Origin: Amorphoplanes friuliensis DSM 7358
Lineage (GTDB): Bacteria > Actinomycetota > Actinomycetes > Mycobacteriales > Micromonosporaceae
Direction of reading: 5' to 3'
DNA length: 64,000 bases
Assembly (NCBI RefSeq): GCF_000494755.1
Contig: NC_022657.1
Span: 4,316,001-4,380,000 of the forward strand
The notes beneath the pieces are model-generated. The model searched no databases, was not told where the DNA came from, and saw only the letters and a list, made by a program, of their open reading frames with translations. The position numbers were made by a program, and so were the translations under genes. This document shows positions 15,823-24,448 of this stretch, one piece after another. Positions within the stretch are counted from its first letter, which is position 1; each line of letters starts with the position of its first letter.

Positions 15823-17649
15823 ATGACGGAGACGCTGGAGTTCCAGGCCGAGGCGCGGCAGCTGCTGCAGTTGATGGTCCATTCGATCTACTCGAACAAG
15901 GACATCTTCCTGCGGGAGCTGATCTCGAACGCCTCCGACGCCCTGGACAAGCGCCGCCTGGTCGCCCTGGCCGAGGACGGCGCCAGCCCGGACGACCTGC
16001 ACATCGAGATCGAGGCGGACTCCGAGGCGCGCACGCTGACCGTCCGCGACAACGGCATCGGCATGTCGCGCGACGAGGTCGTGTCGCTCATCGGCACGAT
16101 CGCCAAGTCCGGCACCGCCGAGATGCTGCGCCGCCTGAAGGAGAGCAAGGAGTCGGCCGAGCTCATCGGTCAGTTCGGTGTCGGCTTCTACTCGACCTTC
16201 ATGGTCGCGGACAAGGTCACCCTGATCACGCGCAAGGCCGGTGACGACGCCGGTACGCGCTGGGAGTCGGCCGGCGAGGGCACGTACACGATCGAGGAGG
16301 TGACCGACGCGCCCCAGGGCACCGCGGTGACCGTCCACCTGCGCCCGAAGGACGAGGAGGACGCGCTCTACGACTACGCCGACGAGACCAAGATCCGGCA
16401 GATCGTCAAGAAGTACTCCGACTTCATCTCGTTCCCGATCCGCCTCGGCGACGAGACCCTGAACTCGATGAAGGCCCTCTGGGCCCGCCCGCGGTCCGAG
16501 GTCAAGGACGAGGAGTACACCGAGTTCTACCGGCACATCAGCCACGACTGGACCGACCCGCTCGAGACGATCCAGATGCGCGCCGAGGGCACCTTCGAAT
16601 ACGAGGCGCTGCTCTTCATCCCGTCCCGCGCCCCGCACGACCTGTTCCAGCGCGACGGCCGCCGCGGCATCCAGCTCTACGTCAAGCGCGTGTTCATCAT
16701 GGACGACAGCCGCGAGCTGATGCCCGACTACCTGCGCTTCGTCAAGGGTGTCGTCGACGCCGCGGACCTGTCCCTGAACATCTCCCGCGAGATCCTCCAG
16801 CAGGACCGCCACATCCAGCTGATCCGCCGCCGCCTGGCCAAGAAGGTCCTCTCCACCATCAAGGACCTGATGACCAAGGACGCCGACAAGTACGCGACGT
16901 TCTGGCGCGAGTTCGGCCGCGCCGTCAAGGAGGGCCTGCTCGGCGAGGCCGACGACCAGAAGGCCATCCTCGACATCTCCTCCTTCGCCTCGACCGCCGG
17001 CGACGAGCCGACCACCCTCGCCGCGTACGTCGAGCGGATGAAGGACGGCCAGGACGAGATCTACTTCATGACCGGCGAGACCCGCGCCCAGGTGGAGAAC
17101 TCCCCGCACCTGGAAGCGTTCAAGGCCAAGGGTTACGAGGTCCTGCTGCTCACCGACCCCGTCGACGAGATCTGGGTCGACGCCGTGCCCGACTACGACG
17201 GCAAGAAACTCCAGTCGATCGCTCGCGGCTCGGTCGACCTCGACAGCGAGCCGGCCTCGGAGGAGAAGACGGGCGAGTTCGCGCCGCTGCTCACCTGGCT
17301 CGGCGAGACCCTCACGGACGAGGTCAAGGAGGTACGCCTCTCCACCCGCCTGACGACGTCCCCGGCCTGCCTGGTCAGCGACTCCGACGACATCACCCCG
17401 ACCCTGGAGAAGATGTACCGGGCCATGGGCCAGGAGGTCCCGCCGGTGAAGCGCATCCTGGAGCTGAACCCCGACCACCCGCTGGTCAGCGGTCTCCGCA
17501 CGGCCCACGAGCAGCGCGCCGACGACCCCAACCTCCCGGAAACCGCCGAACTCCTCTACGGCACGGCCCTCCTGGCCGAGGGCGGCGACCTCACCGACCC
17601 GGCCCGCTTCGCCAAACTCCTCGCCGACCGCCTCGCCCGGACGGTCTAG
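15823..17649 (+). CDS. htpG: Chaperone protein HtpG (bacterial Hsp90)
   Basis: 608 residues, the normal bacterial Hsp90 length. The N-terminal GHKL ATPase shows LRELISNASDALDK, VRDNGIGMSRDEV and IGQFGVGFYSTF; the middle domain has FEYEALLFIPSRAPHDLF and LPDYLRF-type segments (here MPDYLRF) and NISREILQQ. The C-terminal dimerisation region ends with LLYGTALLAEGG. The ATG is preceded by GGAGG. It folds and refolds client proteins in the cytoplasm with ATP. It is monocistronic by context, divergent from the flavoprotein and overlapping the convergent TetR gene by 4 bp. Confidence 0.97.
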   Translation: MTETLEFQAEARQLLQLMVHSIYSNKDIFLRELISNASDALDKRRLVALAEDGASPDDLHIEIEADSEARTLTVRDNGIGMSRDEVVSLIGTIAKSGTAEMLRRLKESKESAELIGQFGVGFYSTFMVADKVTLITRKAGDDAGTRWESAGEGTYTIEEVTDAPQGTAVTVHLRPKDEEDALYDYADETKIRQIVKKYSDFISFPIRLGDETLNSMKALWARPRSEVKDEEYTEFYRHISHDWTDPLETIQMRAEGTFEYEALLFIPSRAPHDLFQRDGRRGIQLYVKRVFIMDDSRELMPDYLRFVKGVVDAADLSLNISREILQQDRHIQLIRRRLAKKVLSTIKDLMTKDADKYATFWREFGRAVKEGLLGEADDQKAILDISSFASTAGDEPTTLAAYVERMKDGQDEIYFMTGETRAQVENSPHLEAFKAKGYEVLLLTDPVDEIWVDAVPDYDGKKLQSIARGSVDLDSEPASEEKTGEFAPLLTWLGETLTDEVKEVRLSTRLTTSPACLVSDSDDITPTLEKMYRAMGQEVPPVKRILELNPDHPLVSGLRTAHEQRADDPNLPETAELLYGTALLAEGGDLTDPARFAKLLADRLARTV

Positions 17650-18161
17650 GCACGCACCGCAGGGGTCAGGACGGCGGCCACCGTCGTCCTGACCAGCTGC
17701 GCGGGGTCGGAGTCGTCGAGTTTGCCGTCGAGGAGGAGGACGGCGAGGCCGTGGACGAGGGCCCAGGCGCCGATCTGCTGGGTGCGGGCGGGGAGGCGGC
17801 TCGCGAGGACGGCGGCGGTCCTGGTACTGGCCGCGTTGGTGGCCGAGCGGCCGTACATGAGGCGGAACAGGCCCGGGTGGGCGAGGGCGAAGGTCACGTA
17901 CGCCTCGGCCATGTCGACGACGGTGGCCGCGGCTTCCAGGTTGTCCGCCAGGCGGTCGAAGCCGTCGGCGGCCAGCGCCGCGAGCAGGGCTTCCTTGTCC
18001 TCGAAGTGGCGGTAGGGGGCGTTGGGCGAGACGCCCGCCCGGCGGGCCACCGCGCGGAGGGAGAACGTCTCGGCGTCCTCGAGGAGGTCCAGGGCGGCGG
18101 CCAGCAGGGCCGCCGGCAGGTCGCCGTGGTGGTAGGACCGCGAAGTTGACACTGCGCACAC
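17646..18161 (-). CDS. TetR-family repressor
   Basis: 171 residues. The helix-turn-helix is at about residues 10-55 (GDLPAALLAAALDLLE, FSLRAVARRAGVSPNAPYRHFEDKEALLAALAADGF). The TetR_C ligand domain follows (AYVTFALAHPGLFRLMYG). The GTG at 18161 has AGGAAGG just upstream; GTG at 18152 is an alternative. It is divergent from an NADP-dependent oxidoreductase gene, and a perfect 12-bp inverted repeat in the shared upstream region is the probable operator, so it likely represses both genes. Confidence 0.87.
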   Translation of the reverse strand: MCAVSTSRSYHHGDLPAALLAAALDLLEDAETFSLRAVARRAGVSPNAPYRHFEDKEALLAALAADGFDRLADNLEAAATVVDMAEAYVTFALAHPGLFRLMYGRSATNAASTRTAAVLASRLPARTQQIGAWALVHGLAVLLLDGKLDDSDPAQLVRTTVAAVLTPAVRA

Positions 18162-18184
18162 CGCCTTCCTAATGTGCGCAGTGT
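18149..18184. promoter_or_regulatory. Perfect 12-bp inverted repeat, probable TetR operator
   Basis: ACACTGCGCACA at 18149-18160 and its exact reverse complement at 18173-18184 are separated by 12 bp. The left arm overlaps the tetR start codon and the right arm ends 27 bp before the oxidoreductase ATG, next to a TATACA -10-like hexamer. Each arm has a TGCGCA core, so the site may hold two repressor dimers. Confidence 0.7.
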
Positions 18185-18211
18185 ATACATTCGCTGACGC
18201 CGGGAGGACTC

Positions 18212-19222
18212 ATGTCTGTTCGCTCCACCGAGGTGCGCCTGGCGGCCCGGCCGCACGGCTGGCCCACCGCCGACACGTTCGCGATCGCCGAGACCGAGCT
18301 GGGTGGTCCCGCGGACGGTCAGGTGCTGGTGCGCAACCTGATGATGAGCGTCGACCCGTACATGCGGGGGCGCATGGACGACCGCAAGTCGTACGTGCCG
18401 CCGTTCGAGGTCGGGCAGGCGCTCGACGGTGGGGCGGTCGGTGAGGTGATCGAGTCGGCGGCCGAGGGCTTCAAGCCGGGTGACCTGGTGCTGCACGGTC
18501 TCGGCTGGCGGTCGCACGCCCTCGTCGACGCGCGCGGCGCCTCGAAGGTCGACCCCTCGGTGGCCCCGCTCGGTGCTTACCTCGGGGTTCTGGGCATGAC
18601 GGGCATGACCGCGTACGCCGGACTGCTGCGGACCGCCGAGTTCAAGCCGGGTGATGTCGTCTTCGTCTCCAGTGCCGCCGGAGCTGTCGGGCAGGTCGTC
18701 GGGCAGCTGGCGAAGCTCAAGGGCGCCGCCCGGGTGATCGGCAGTGCCGGCTCGGCGGAGAAGGTCGCCTTCCTCACCGGTGAGCTCGGCTTCGACGCGG
18801 CTTTCGACTACCACGACGCCCCGGTACGCGAGCAGTTGAAGCAGGCCGCCCCCGACGGTGTCGACGTCTACTTCGACAACGTCGGCGGTGACCACCTCGA
18901 GGCGGCGATCTCGGCCATGAACGTCCACGGCCGCATCACGATCTGCGGGATGATCAGTGTCTACAACGCCACCGAGCCGACGCCGGCGCCGCGTAATCTG
19001 GCGCAGCTGATCGGCAAGCGGCTGACGATGCGCGGCATGCTGGTCCGCGACCACCGCGATCTGCGGGACGAGTTCATCGCGGACGTGGCGCCGCTCGTCG
19101 CGAACGGCACCATCCGGTACCACGAAACGGTCTTCGACGGGCTCGACCAGGCCCCGGAGGCGTTCCTGGCCATGCTGCGCGGCGACGGCCTCGGCAAGAA
19201 CCTGGTCCGCATCGCCTCCTGA
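18212..19222 (+). CDS. NADP-dependent oxidoreductase (MDR; leukotriene B4 dehydrogenase/curcumin-reductase type)
   Basis: 336 residues. Family marks: LVRNLMMSVDPYMRGRM near the N-terminus, LGVLGMTGMTAYAGL, VFVSSAAGAVGQVVGQLAKLKGA (NADP-binding glycine motif AAGAVG), ARVIGSAGSAEKVAFL and VDVYFDNVGGDHLEAAI. These enzymes reduce the double bond of alpha,beta-unsaturated ketones and aldehydes in the cytosol. The ATG follows GGAGGA. Its position behind the TetR operator suggests induction by a reactive or aromatic compound (inference). Confidence 0.9.
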   Translation: MSVRSTEVRLAARPHGWPTADTFAIAETELGGPADGQVLVRNLMMSVDPYMRGRMDDRKSYVPPFEVGQALDGGAVGEVIESAAEGFKPGDLVLHGLGWRSHALVDARGASKVDPSVAPLGAYLGVLGMTGMTAYAGLLRTAEFKPGDVVFVSSAAGAVGQVVGQLAKLKGAARVIGSAGSAEKVAFLTGELGFDAAFDYHDAPVREQLKQAAPDGVDVYFDNVGGDHLEAAISAMNVHGRITICGMISVYNATEPTPAPRNLAQLIGKRLTMRGMLVRDHRDLRDEFIADVAPLVANGTIRYHETVFDGLDQAPEAFLAMLRGDGLGKNLVRIAS

Positions 19223-19230
19223 GCGCACGG

Positions 19231-19259
19231 CGGCCCGGCCTCACGACGAGGCCGGGCCG
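19231..19259 (+). terminator. Hairpin terminator after the oxidoreductase
   Basis: Perfect 12-bp stem (19231-19242 with 19248-19259) around a 5-nt loop, 8 bp after the stop codon; no T-run, as usual in actinobacteria. It also lies downstream of the convergent polyester hydrolase gene and may work both ways. Confidence 0.75.
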
Positions 19260-19282
19260 TGTCGTGTACTCAGGAGTGCGGG

Positions 19283-20146
19283 TCAGGAGTGCGGGCAGGT
19301 GTCCCGGTACTCCTGGATGGCCGATCCGCTCGGCCGGGGGCAGAGGAACTGGTCGTACCGTGTGTCGTTGTCGATGAACCGCTTGAGCCACGAGATGCTG
19401 TACTTCGCGACGGTCACGTTCGTCGAGGTCGGCGCCGAGTGCGACGCGTTGTTCAACTCCAGGTACGCCTTGTCCAGAGTGCCCGGCAAGCTGGTGTAGA
19501 ACGGTTCGGCGTGTGAGGTCACCGAGGCGACCGTGTCGTTCTCGGCCCCGATGACCAGCGTCGGGACGGTGACCGAGGACCAGCTCTTGGTGCTGTGGTA
19601 CGGCGTCAGCGGGATTGCCGCCTGCAGCCGGGGACGGGTACGGGAAGCGGCCAGGCTGCCGCCGCCACCCATCGAGTGGCCCATCACGCCGAGCCGGGTC
19701 GCGTCGATGCGCGTACGCACCGAGCTGCTGCCCGTCAGGTAGTCCAGCGCCGCCAGCAACTGGGTGCCACGGCTGTCCGGCTGGTCGTACACGCTGAGGG
19801 TGTCGATCGTCATGACGACGAACCCCTGGGACGCCAGGCGGGGCCCGTACCAGGCGACACTCGACTGCGAGGCCGTGTAGCCGGGGGAGACCGCGATCGC
19901 GCCGAACGTGCCGGACGCCGTACTGGTGGGGTAGTAGATCGTGCCACCGCCGAAGCCGGAGACGCTCGACCGGGCCACGCTGACCTGGGCGATCGCGAAC
20001 GGGCCGCGGCTGGCCTCGATGCTGCTGACGCTGGGCGCGGGACCGCGCTCGTACGGGTTGGCGGCGAGGGCCGGGCTGGTGGGTGCGGCGACCAGCGCCG
20101 CCGCGAGAGTGACGGCGCCGAGCAGGCGCAGGACGGGGTTACGCAT
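19283..20146 (-). CDS. Secreted cutinase/PET-hydrolase-like polyester hydrolase
   Basis: 287 residues. A Sec signal (residues 1-28, ending PALA) precedes ANPYERGP, the mature start typical of actinobacterial cutinases such as those of Thermobifida. Catalytic triad: Ser158 in GHSMGGGGS, Asp204 in GAENDT, His236 in NASHSAP; oxyanion hole Tyr90 and Met159. Cys269 and Cys284 match the conserved C-terminal disulfide. Unlike usual cutinases, the residue after the catalytic His is Ser237 (as Ser238 in Ideonella PETase, Phe in cutinases) and the subsite tryptophan is Tyr183; His157, His212 and Phe216 are cutinase-like. It should hydrolyse cutin-like polyesters outside the cell. Activity on PET is unproven. 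Confidence 0.9.
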   Translation of the reverse strand: MRNPVLRLLGAVTLAAALVAAPTSPALAANPYERGPAPSVSSIEASRGPFAIAQVSVARSSVSGFGGGTIYYPTSTASGTFGAIAVSPGYTASQSSVAWYGPRLASQGFVVMTIDTLSVYDQPDSRGTQLLAALDYLTGSSSVRTRIDATRLGVMGHSMGGGGSLAASRTRPRLQAAIPLTPYHSTKSWSSVTVPTLVIGAENDTVASVTSHAEPFYTSLPGTLDKAYLELNNASHSAPTSTNVTVAKYSISWLKRFIDNDTRYDQFLCPRPSGSAIQEYRDTCPHS

Positions 20147-20275
20147 TCCGGGAGCTCCCTAGGGTGGGGGAGGATCACGAGTACGACGCCTCGGGTTATC
20201 GAGACACGTCAATACTCGGTTCGGTTGCTACCCGGCGGTAATCCCGCTGTCATCATGTTTCGCCGATATGACGGG

Positions 20276-20659
20276 TCAGGCGGGCAGGTGCTCCGAGAGC
20301 ACGCCGAGCTGCGTGGCCCGGGCCTCCGCGTGGCGCCGCTGACCGTCCTCGGTCACCGTCACAAAAACACCGCGCCGGTCGTCCTCGCAGAGGCTGCGGG
20401 TGACCAGGCCGCCCTTCTCCAGGCGGGCGACGGTACGCGACAGGGCGCTCTGGCTCAGGTACATGTCCGACGCCAGCTCCTGCATGCGTTGCTTCTCACA
20501 GGACCTGGTCACGAGCCGGTCGAGTGTCTCGAACTCGCCCATCGTCAGCCCGTGGCCGTCCTGCAGCGCCCGCTCCAGGTGGCCGGCGACCTCGTTGTAG
20601 CTGCCCAGGAGCGCACGCCAGCGGTTCACGAGGGCGGGCTCGGAGGTCATGAGCCGCAT
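20276..20659 (-). CDS. MarR-family transcriptional regulator
   Basis: 127 residues. A winged-helix MarR domain: LTMGEFETLDRLV, MQELASDMYLSQSALSRTVARLEKGGLVTRSLCEDDRRGVFVTVTEDG, with the wing D-D-R-R-G. The ATG at 20657-20659 has GGGAG five nt upstream; ATG at 20650 is an alternative. It is divergent from an MFS exporter gene, the standard layout for a drug-responsive repressor. The shared 92-bp gap holds repeated and palindromic elements that could be its operator. Confidence 0.87.
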   Translation of the reverse strand: MRLMTSEPALVNRWRALLGSYNEVAGHLERALQDGHGLTMGEFETLDRLVTRSCEKQRMQELASDMYLSQSALSRTVARLEKGGLVTRSLCEDDRRGVFVTVTEDGQRRHAEARATQLGVLSEHLPA

Positions 20660-20680
20660 CCTAGCTCCCCGCGGAGGTCC

Positions 20681-20738
20681 ATGCACACAAATTATTTGCG
20701 GCGGCATCTTATGCGTAGACATTCAATGCACACGCATA
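20681..20738. promoter_or_regulatory. Putative MarR operator region
   Basis: An inverted repeat TATGCGT (20710-20716) / ACGCATA (20732-20738) lies between the divergent marR and MFS starts, and the octamer ATGCACAC occurs twice (20681-20688, 20726-20733). The region is AT-rich against its surroundings. Binding is inferred. Confidence 0.45.
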
Positions 20739-20751
20739 TACCTTCCACGGC

Positions 20752-22170
20752 GTGACTATTACCGAAGCGGCACCCAGCCCGCAGACCCAGGCCTGGACAC
20801 CACGGCTGTGGGGCGTCCTGGCCGTGCTGTGCGCCGTGCTGTTCCTCGACGGGCTCGACGTCTCGATGGTCGGCGTCGCCCTGCCCTCGATCGGCGACGA
20901 GCTCGGCCTGTCGACCACCTCGCTGCAGTGGATCGTGAACGGCTACGTGCTCGGGTACGGGGCGCTGCTCCTGCTCGGCGGGCGTACCGCGGACCTGCTC
21001 GGACGCCGGCACGTCTTCCTGATCGCCCTCGGCGTCTTCGCGGTCGCCTCGCTCGTCGGCGGGCTCGTCGACGACGGCACGCTGCTGATCGCGACCCGCT
21101 TCATCAAGGGCCTGGCCGCCGCGTTCACCGCGCCGACCGCACTGTCGATCCTGACCACCACCTTCCACGAGGGACCGGCCCGCAACCGCGCACTGTCGGT
21201 CTTCTCCGTCTTCGGCGCCAGCGGCTACTCCTCGGGCCTGATCCTGGGCGGCCTGCTCACCAGCTTCGGGTGGCGCTGGACGTTCCTCATTCCCGTGCCG
21301 CTCGCGCTGGGCGCCCTGGCTGCCGGCATCGTCCTGATCCCGCGCGATCGCCCCGCGGCCGGCGGCGGCCACGACCTCATCGGTGCCGCCACGCTGACCA
21401 CCGGGATGCTGCTCGCGGTCTACACAGTGGTGTCCGCACCCGATCGCGGCTGGCTCGACCCGGTCACGCTCGCCTCGGCGGTCGTCGCCGTCGCGCTGCT
21501 GGCCGGCTTCTTCATCACCGAGAAGCGCGTCCGGCACCCGCTCATCCGCCTCGGCATCCTGCGCACGGGGACGGTCGTCCGGGCCAACCTGAGCATGATC
21601 GCGCTCTTCGGGTCCTACCTGAGCTTCCAGTTCATGATGACCCTGTACCTGCAGAACGTGCTGGGCTGGACGCCGCTGCGCATGGCTCTCGCGCTGCTGC
21701 CCGCCGGCCTCCTGGTCGCGTTCGGCTCACCGTTCGTCGGCCGGCTCATCGACCGGTACGGGACCCCGCGCCTGCTCATCAGCTCGATGACGTCACTGCT
21801 GCTCGGGTACGCGTGGTTCCTGCTCACGGCGGGCAACACCCCGCACTACGTGGTGACGATCCTGCCCACGATGCTGTTGCTCGGCGGGGGTTTTGCCTTC
21901 GGCTTCAGCTCGATCACGGCGCAGGCGACCCAGGGCATCGCGGACTCGGAACAGGGCCTGGCCTCAGGGCTGGTGCAGACGTCCGGCCAGGTCGGCGCGG
22001 CGCTGGTCCTGGCCGTGCTGACCGCACTGATCGCCGGGGACACGACAGCACCCGCGACCGACTTCAGCCAGTTCCACCCCGGCGTCAACCTGGTCACCGG
22101 TGTGGCTCTGATCGGCCTGCTGCTCAACCTGGTCCCACTGCTGGCCCGGCGGCGCACACCGGCTGTGTAG
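20752..22170 (+). CDS. MFS multidrug exporter, DHA2 (14-TMS) family
   Basis: 472 residues. Motif D1/A pattern: LFLDGLDVSMVGVALPSIGDELGLS at helix 1, WIVNGYVLGYGALLLLGGRTADLLGRRHVF (motif A G-x-x-x-D-x-x-G-R-R) and a GYSSGLILGGLLTSFGWRW motif C-like segment in helix 5. About 14 membrane spans are predicted, as in proton-driven DHA2 antiporters. GTG start, 92 bp from the divergent marR gene. Likely exports an antibiotic or toxic compound under MarR control. Confidence 0.88.
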   Translation: MTITEAAPSPQTQAWTPRLWGVLAVLCAVLFLDGLDVSMVGVALPSIGDELGLSTTSLQWIVNGYVLGYGALLLLGGRTADLLGRRHVFLIALGVFAVASLVGGLVDDGTLLIATRFIKGLAAAFTAPTALSILTTTFHEGPARNRALSVFSVFGASGYSSGLILGGLLTSFGWRWTFLIPVPLALGALAAGIVLIPRDRPAAGGGHDLIGAATLTTGMLLAVYTVVSAPDRGWLDPVTLASAVVAVALLAGFFITEKRVRHPLIRLGILRTGTVVRANLSMIALFGSYLSFQFMMTLYLQNVLGWTPLRMALALLPAGLLVAFGSPFVGRLIDRYGTPRLLISSMTSLLLGYAWFLLTAGNTPHYVVTILPTMLLLGGGFAFGFSSITAQATQGIADSEQGLASGLVQTSGQVGAALVLAVLTALIAGDTTAPATDFSQFHPGVNLVTGVALIGLLLNLVPLLARRRTPAV

Positions 22171-22199
22171 CCGGGTACCCGCCGTCGCTGCGGCGGTGC

Positions 22200-22205
22200 C
22201 ATACT
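22200..22205 (+). promoter_or_regulatory. -10-like CATACT, first LPxTG gene
   Basis: CATACT ends 7 nt before the ATG at 22213. The same block (about GTGCCATACTGCCGCGC then ATG) precedes all three LPxTG paralogues, so each likely makes its own leaderless mRNA. Confidence 0.5.
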
Positions 22206-22212
22206 GCCGCGC

Positions 22213-23295
22213 ATGACGTTACGGTGGCGTACCGGCCGGACCTTCGCACTGCTCGCCGCGGGCGCCGCTCTGGCGGCCCCCGCGGCCGTCGGCCTCACCG
22301 CGACTCCCGCGGCGGCAGCGCCCGGTCCGATCGACATGAACGCCCGGCTCACCGGCCCGGCCACCGTCGTCCGGGGCGAGCTCGCCCTGTTCACGATCGA
22401 CTCCGTCATCCCCGGCCCGCCCGCGCCGACGAACGTCAAGCTGATCCTCACCCTCCCCGACGGTTTCTCGTACGCGCAGATGGGCGGCGGCTCCGGTCCG
22501 TGCACCGCCGACGCGGCCCGTCGTGTCGTCACCTGCATTCCCGACCCGGGCGAGCCGTCAGGGTTGCCGGGGGCGCGGCAGTGGGAGGTCTACGCCCGCG
22601 CGTCCTCGTCACTGGCGGCCGGGACCGAACTGACCACCGCGCTCGAGGTGACCGCCGACGGCGACGAGACGAACCCCGCCGACAACCGGGACACCGTCAC
22701 CACCCGCGTCACCGGGCCGGCAGCAACCTCCATCCGGGCAACCGGCCCCAAGGGGCCCATCGTTCCGGGCAGCAAGTTCCGGGTCACCGTGCAGGTGCAC
22801 TACGCCGACGGCCCGCCGATCGACGACTTCGCGATGTTCGCCCACTTCGGCGGCGACTGGTTCCTCGGCGCCGAACTCGTGGGAGTGCCCGCCCAGTGCT
22901 CCGGCGACCCCGGTTCGGTGATGTGCGAGATCGATCGGCGGGTCGAGCCGAACACCGACTTCGACCTGGTGTGGGAGTTCGGCTCCACCGGCGACCCGGC
23001 GGGCTACCACGCCCCGACCGAGCAACTGCGATTCCAGACCTTCGCCTTCGGCGACCCGGTGCAGACGAGCATCGAGCTGACCTTCGCGACCGCGACACCG
23101 GGTACGCCGTCGCCCACGCCGACCGGCACCGGAACCGGAGGCGGGACCGGGAACGGGGACGGACAGGCCGGCGGCGGGCTGCCGATCACCGGCACCGCGA
23201 CCGGTTCCCTGGCCGCCACCGGTGTGCTGCTCGTGGCCGCGGGCGCCGGAGCGGTCCTTCTGGGCCGCCGCCGTCGCCGGTCGTCCACAAGCTGA
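22213..23295 (+). CDS. LPxTG-anchored surface protein, paralogue 1 of 3
   Basis: 360 residues. Signal peptide to about residue 35 (ending AAAA-P), a first beta-rich domain with two cysteines (GPCTAD and VTCIPD), a junction NPADNRDTVTTRV of the DUF11/isopeptide-like repeat type, then a second beta-rich domain with a second cysteine pair (AQCSGD, VMCEID). A Thr/Gly/Pro-rich linker leads to the sorting signal LPITG, a hydrophobic helix (residues ~333-350) and an RRRRR tail. Sortase should link it to peptidoglycan. No sortase gene is in the window. It shares architecture with the next two genes, so the trio arose by tandem duplication. Confidence 0.87.
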   Translation: MTLRWRTGRTFALLAAGAALAAPAAVGLTATPAAAAPGPIDMNARLTGPATVVRGELALFTIDSVIPGPPAPTNVKLILTLPDGFSYAQMGGGSGPCTADAARRVVTCIPDPGEPSGLPGARQWEVYARASSSLAAGTELTTALEVTADGDETNPADNRDTVTTRVTGPAATSIRATGPKGPIVPGSKFRVTVQVHYADGPPIDDFAMFAHFGGDWFLGAELVGVPAQCSGDPGSVMCEIDRRVEPNTDFDLVWEFGSTGDPAGYHAPTEQLRFQTFAFGDPVQTSIELTFATATPGTPSPTPTGTGTGGGTGNGDGQAGGGLPITGTATGSLAATGVLLVAAGAGAVLLGRRRRRSSTS

Positions 23296-23328
23296 ACGAC
23301 CTGCCCCCACGACGGTGGGGCCGGGTGC

Positions 23329-23334
23329 CATACT
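23329..23334 (+). promoter_or_regulatory. -10-like CATACT, second LPxTG gene
   Basis: CATACT ends 7 nt before the ATG at 23342; same block as before paralogues 1 and 3 with one base changed in the following heptamer. Confidence 0.5.
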
Positions 23335-23341
23335 CCCGCGC

Positions 23342-24403
23342 ATGACGGTGTGGCGGCGGTACGGCTTTGCGGTCCTCGCGGTGGGCACCGCACTCCTGAC
23401 AGCGACACCCGCGGCGGCGGCACCGCCGGCGACCGTCGACATGCGCTCGGCCATCGAGGGCCCCGCGACGGTGGTGGCCGGTGAGTTGCTGGGCTTCCAG
23501 GTCGGCACGATCGTCCCGGGCCCGCCGACCCCCACCAACGTCAAGATGACCGTGACGCTCCCGGAAGGCACGACGTACGAGGGAAACGGTGACGGTGTGG
23601 GCCCCTGCGAGGGCGCGATCGGCGGCCGGACCGTCGTCTGCATCCCCGACCCCGAGGAGCCGACCCAGGGCGGACGGCAGTGGCAGGTCGCCGGTCGTGT
23701 CGCCGAGTCCGTGCCGACCGGCACCGTGCTGACCACCACGGTCGTGGTGTCCTCCGACAGCGAGGAGACCAACCCGGCGGACAACACAGCCACGCTGACC
23801 ACGCGCGTCGTCGCGCCCGCCGCGACCTTCCTCAAGGTGATCGCGCCGGCAGAGCCCGTCGTGCCCGGCAAACCGTTCCGGGCCACGGTGCGGCTGCACT
23901 ACGGCGAGGATGCGCCGGTCGAGAAGTTCCTGATCGCCGGGTCCTTCGACGCGTGGTACAGCGGGGGTGAGCTCGTGAACATGTCTGCCGACTGCTGGGC
24001 CGACCCCGGCTCGCTGATGTGCGACGTCCCGCGCCGCCTAGAGCCGGGCACGGATCTCGACCTCGTCTTCGAACTGAAGACCAGCGTCGACCCGGACTTC
24101 TACCGCGAGCTCGACCAGACACTGTTCTTCCGTCTCGAGGATTTCGGCCGGACCATCTCGGCCAGCGCCAAGATCACCTTCACCGGAGTGCCCTCGCCGT
24201 CCCCGACCCCGTCGCCGTCCCCGACGAACGACGGCAATGGCAGCGGCAGTGGGAACGGCGGTGACGACGAGCAGGCGGGTGGTGGCCTTCCCATCACCGG
24301 TGCGCCGATCGCCTCGCTCGCCACGGCCGGGCTGCTGCTGGTCACCGCCGGTGCCGGCGCCCTGCTCCTGAGCCGCCGCCGGAGCCGGTCGTCCACAAGC
24401 TGA
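23342..24403 (+). CDS. LPxTG-anchored surface protein, paralogue 2 of 3
   Basis: 353 residues with the same plan as paralogue 1: signal peptide (residues 1-25, ending AAAAPPA), beta-rich domain with cysteines in GPCEGA and VVCIPD, NPADNTATLTTRVV, a second domain with cysteines in ADCWAD and LMCDVP, a Ser/Pro linker, LPITG, a hydrophobic helix and an RRRSR tail. It is closer to paralogue 3 than to paralogue 1 (near-identical signal peptide, DNTATLTTRV and C-terminal helix). Starts 46 bp after paralogue 1. Probably wall-anchored; ligand unknown. Confidence 0.87.
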   Translation: MTVWRRYGFAVLAVGTALLTATPAAAAPPATVDMRSAIEGPATVVAGELLGFQVGTIVPGPPTPTNVKMTVTLPEGTTYEGNGDGVGPCEGAIGGRTVVCIPDPEEPTQGGRQWQVAGRVAESVPTGTVLTTTVVVSSDSEETNPADNTATLTTRVVAPAATFLKVIAPAEPVVPGKPFRATVRLHYGEDAPVEKFLIAGSFDAWYSGGELVNMSADCWADPGSLMCDVPRRLEPGTDLDLVFELKTSVDPDFYRELDQTLFFRLEDFGRTISASAKITFTGVPSPSPTPSPSPTNDGNGSGSGNGGDDEQAGGGLPITGAPIASLATAGLLLVTAGAGALLLSRRRSRSSTS

Positions 24404-24435
24404 ACGACCGGGCCCCACGACCGGCAGCCCGGTGC

Positions 24436-24441
24436 CATACT
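24436..24441 (+). promoter_or_regulatory. -10-like CATACT, third LPxTG gene
   Basis: CATACT ends 7 nt before the ATG at 24449; the surrounding GGTGCCATACTGCCGCGC is the same as before paralogue 1. Confidence 0.5.
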
Positions 24442-24448
24442 GCCGCGC

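Noticed and set aside
15709..18159. 816-residue open frame on the minus strand opposite htpG
   Set aside because: Antisense shadow of a conserved htpG frame: high-GC codon bias leaves the opposite strand open. Composition is Asp/Arg/His/Val-rich without domain motifs.
23222..23341. Upstream extension of the second LPxTG protein
   Set aside because: It lies inside the end of the first paralogue in another frame; the ATG at 23342 follows the shared promoter block and starts a proper signal peptide.
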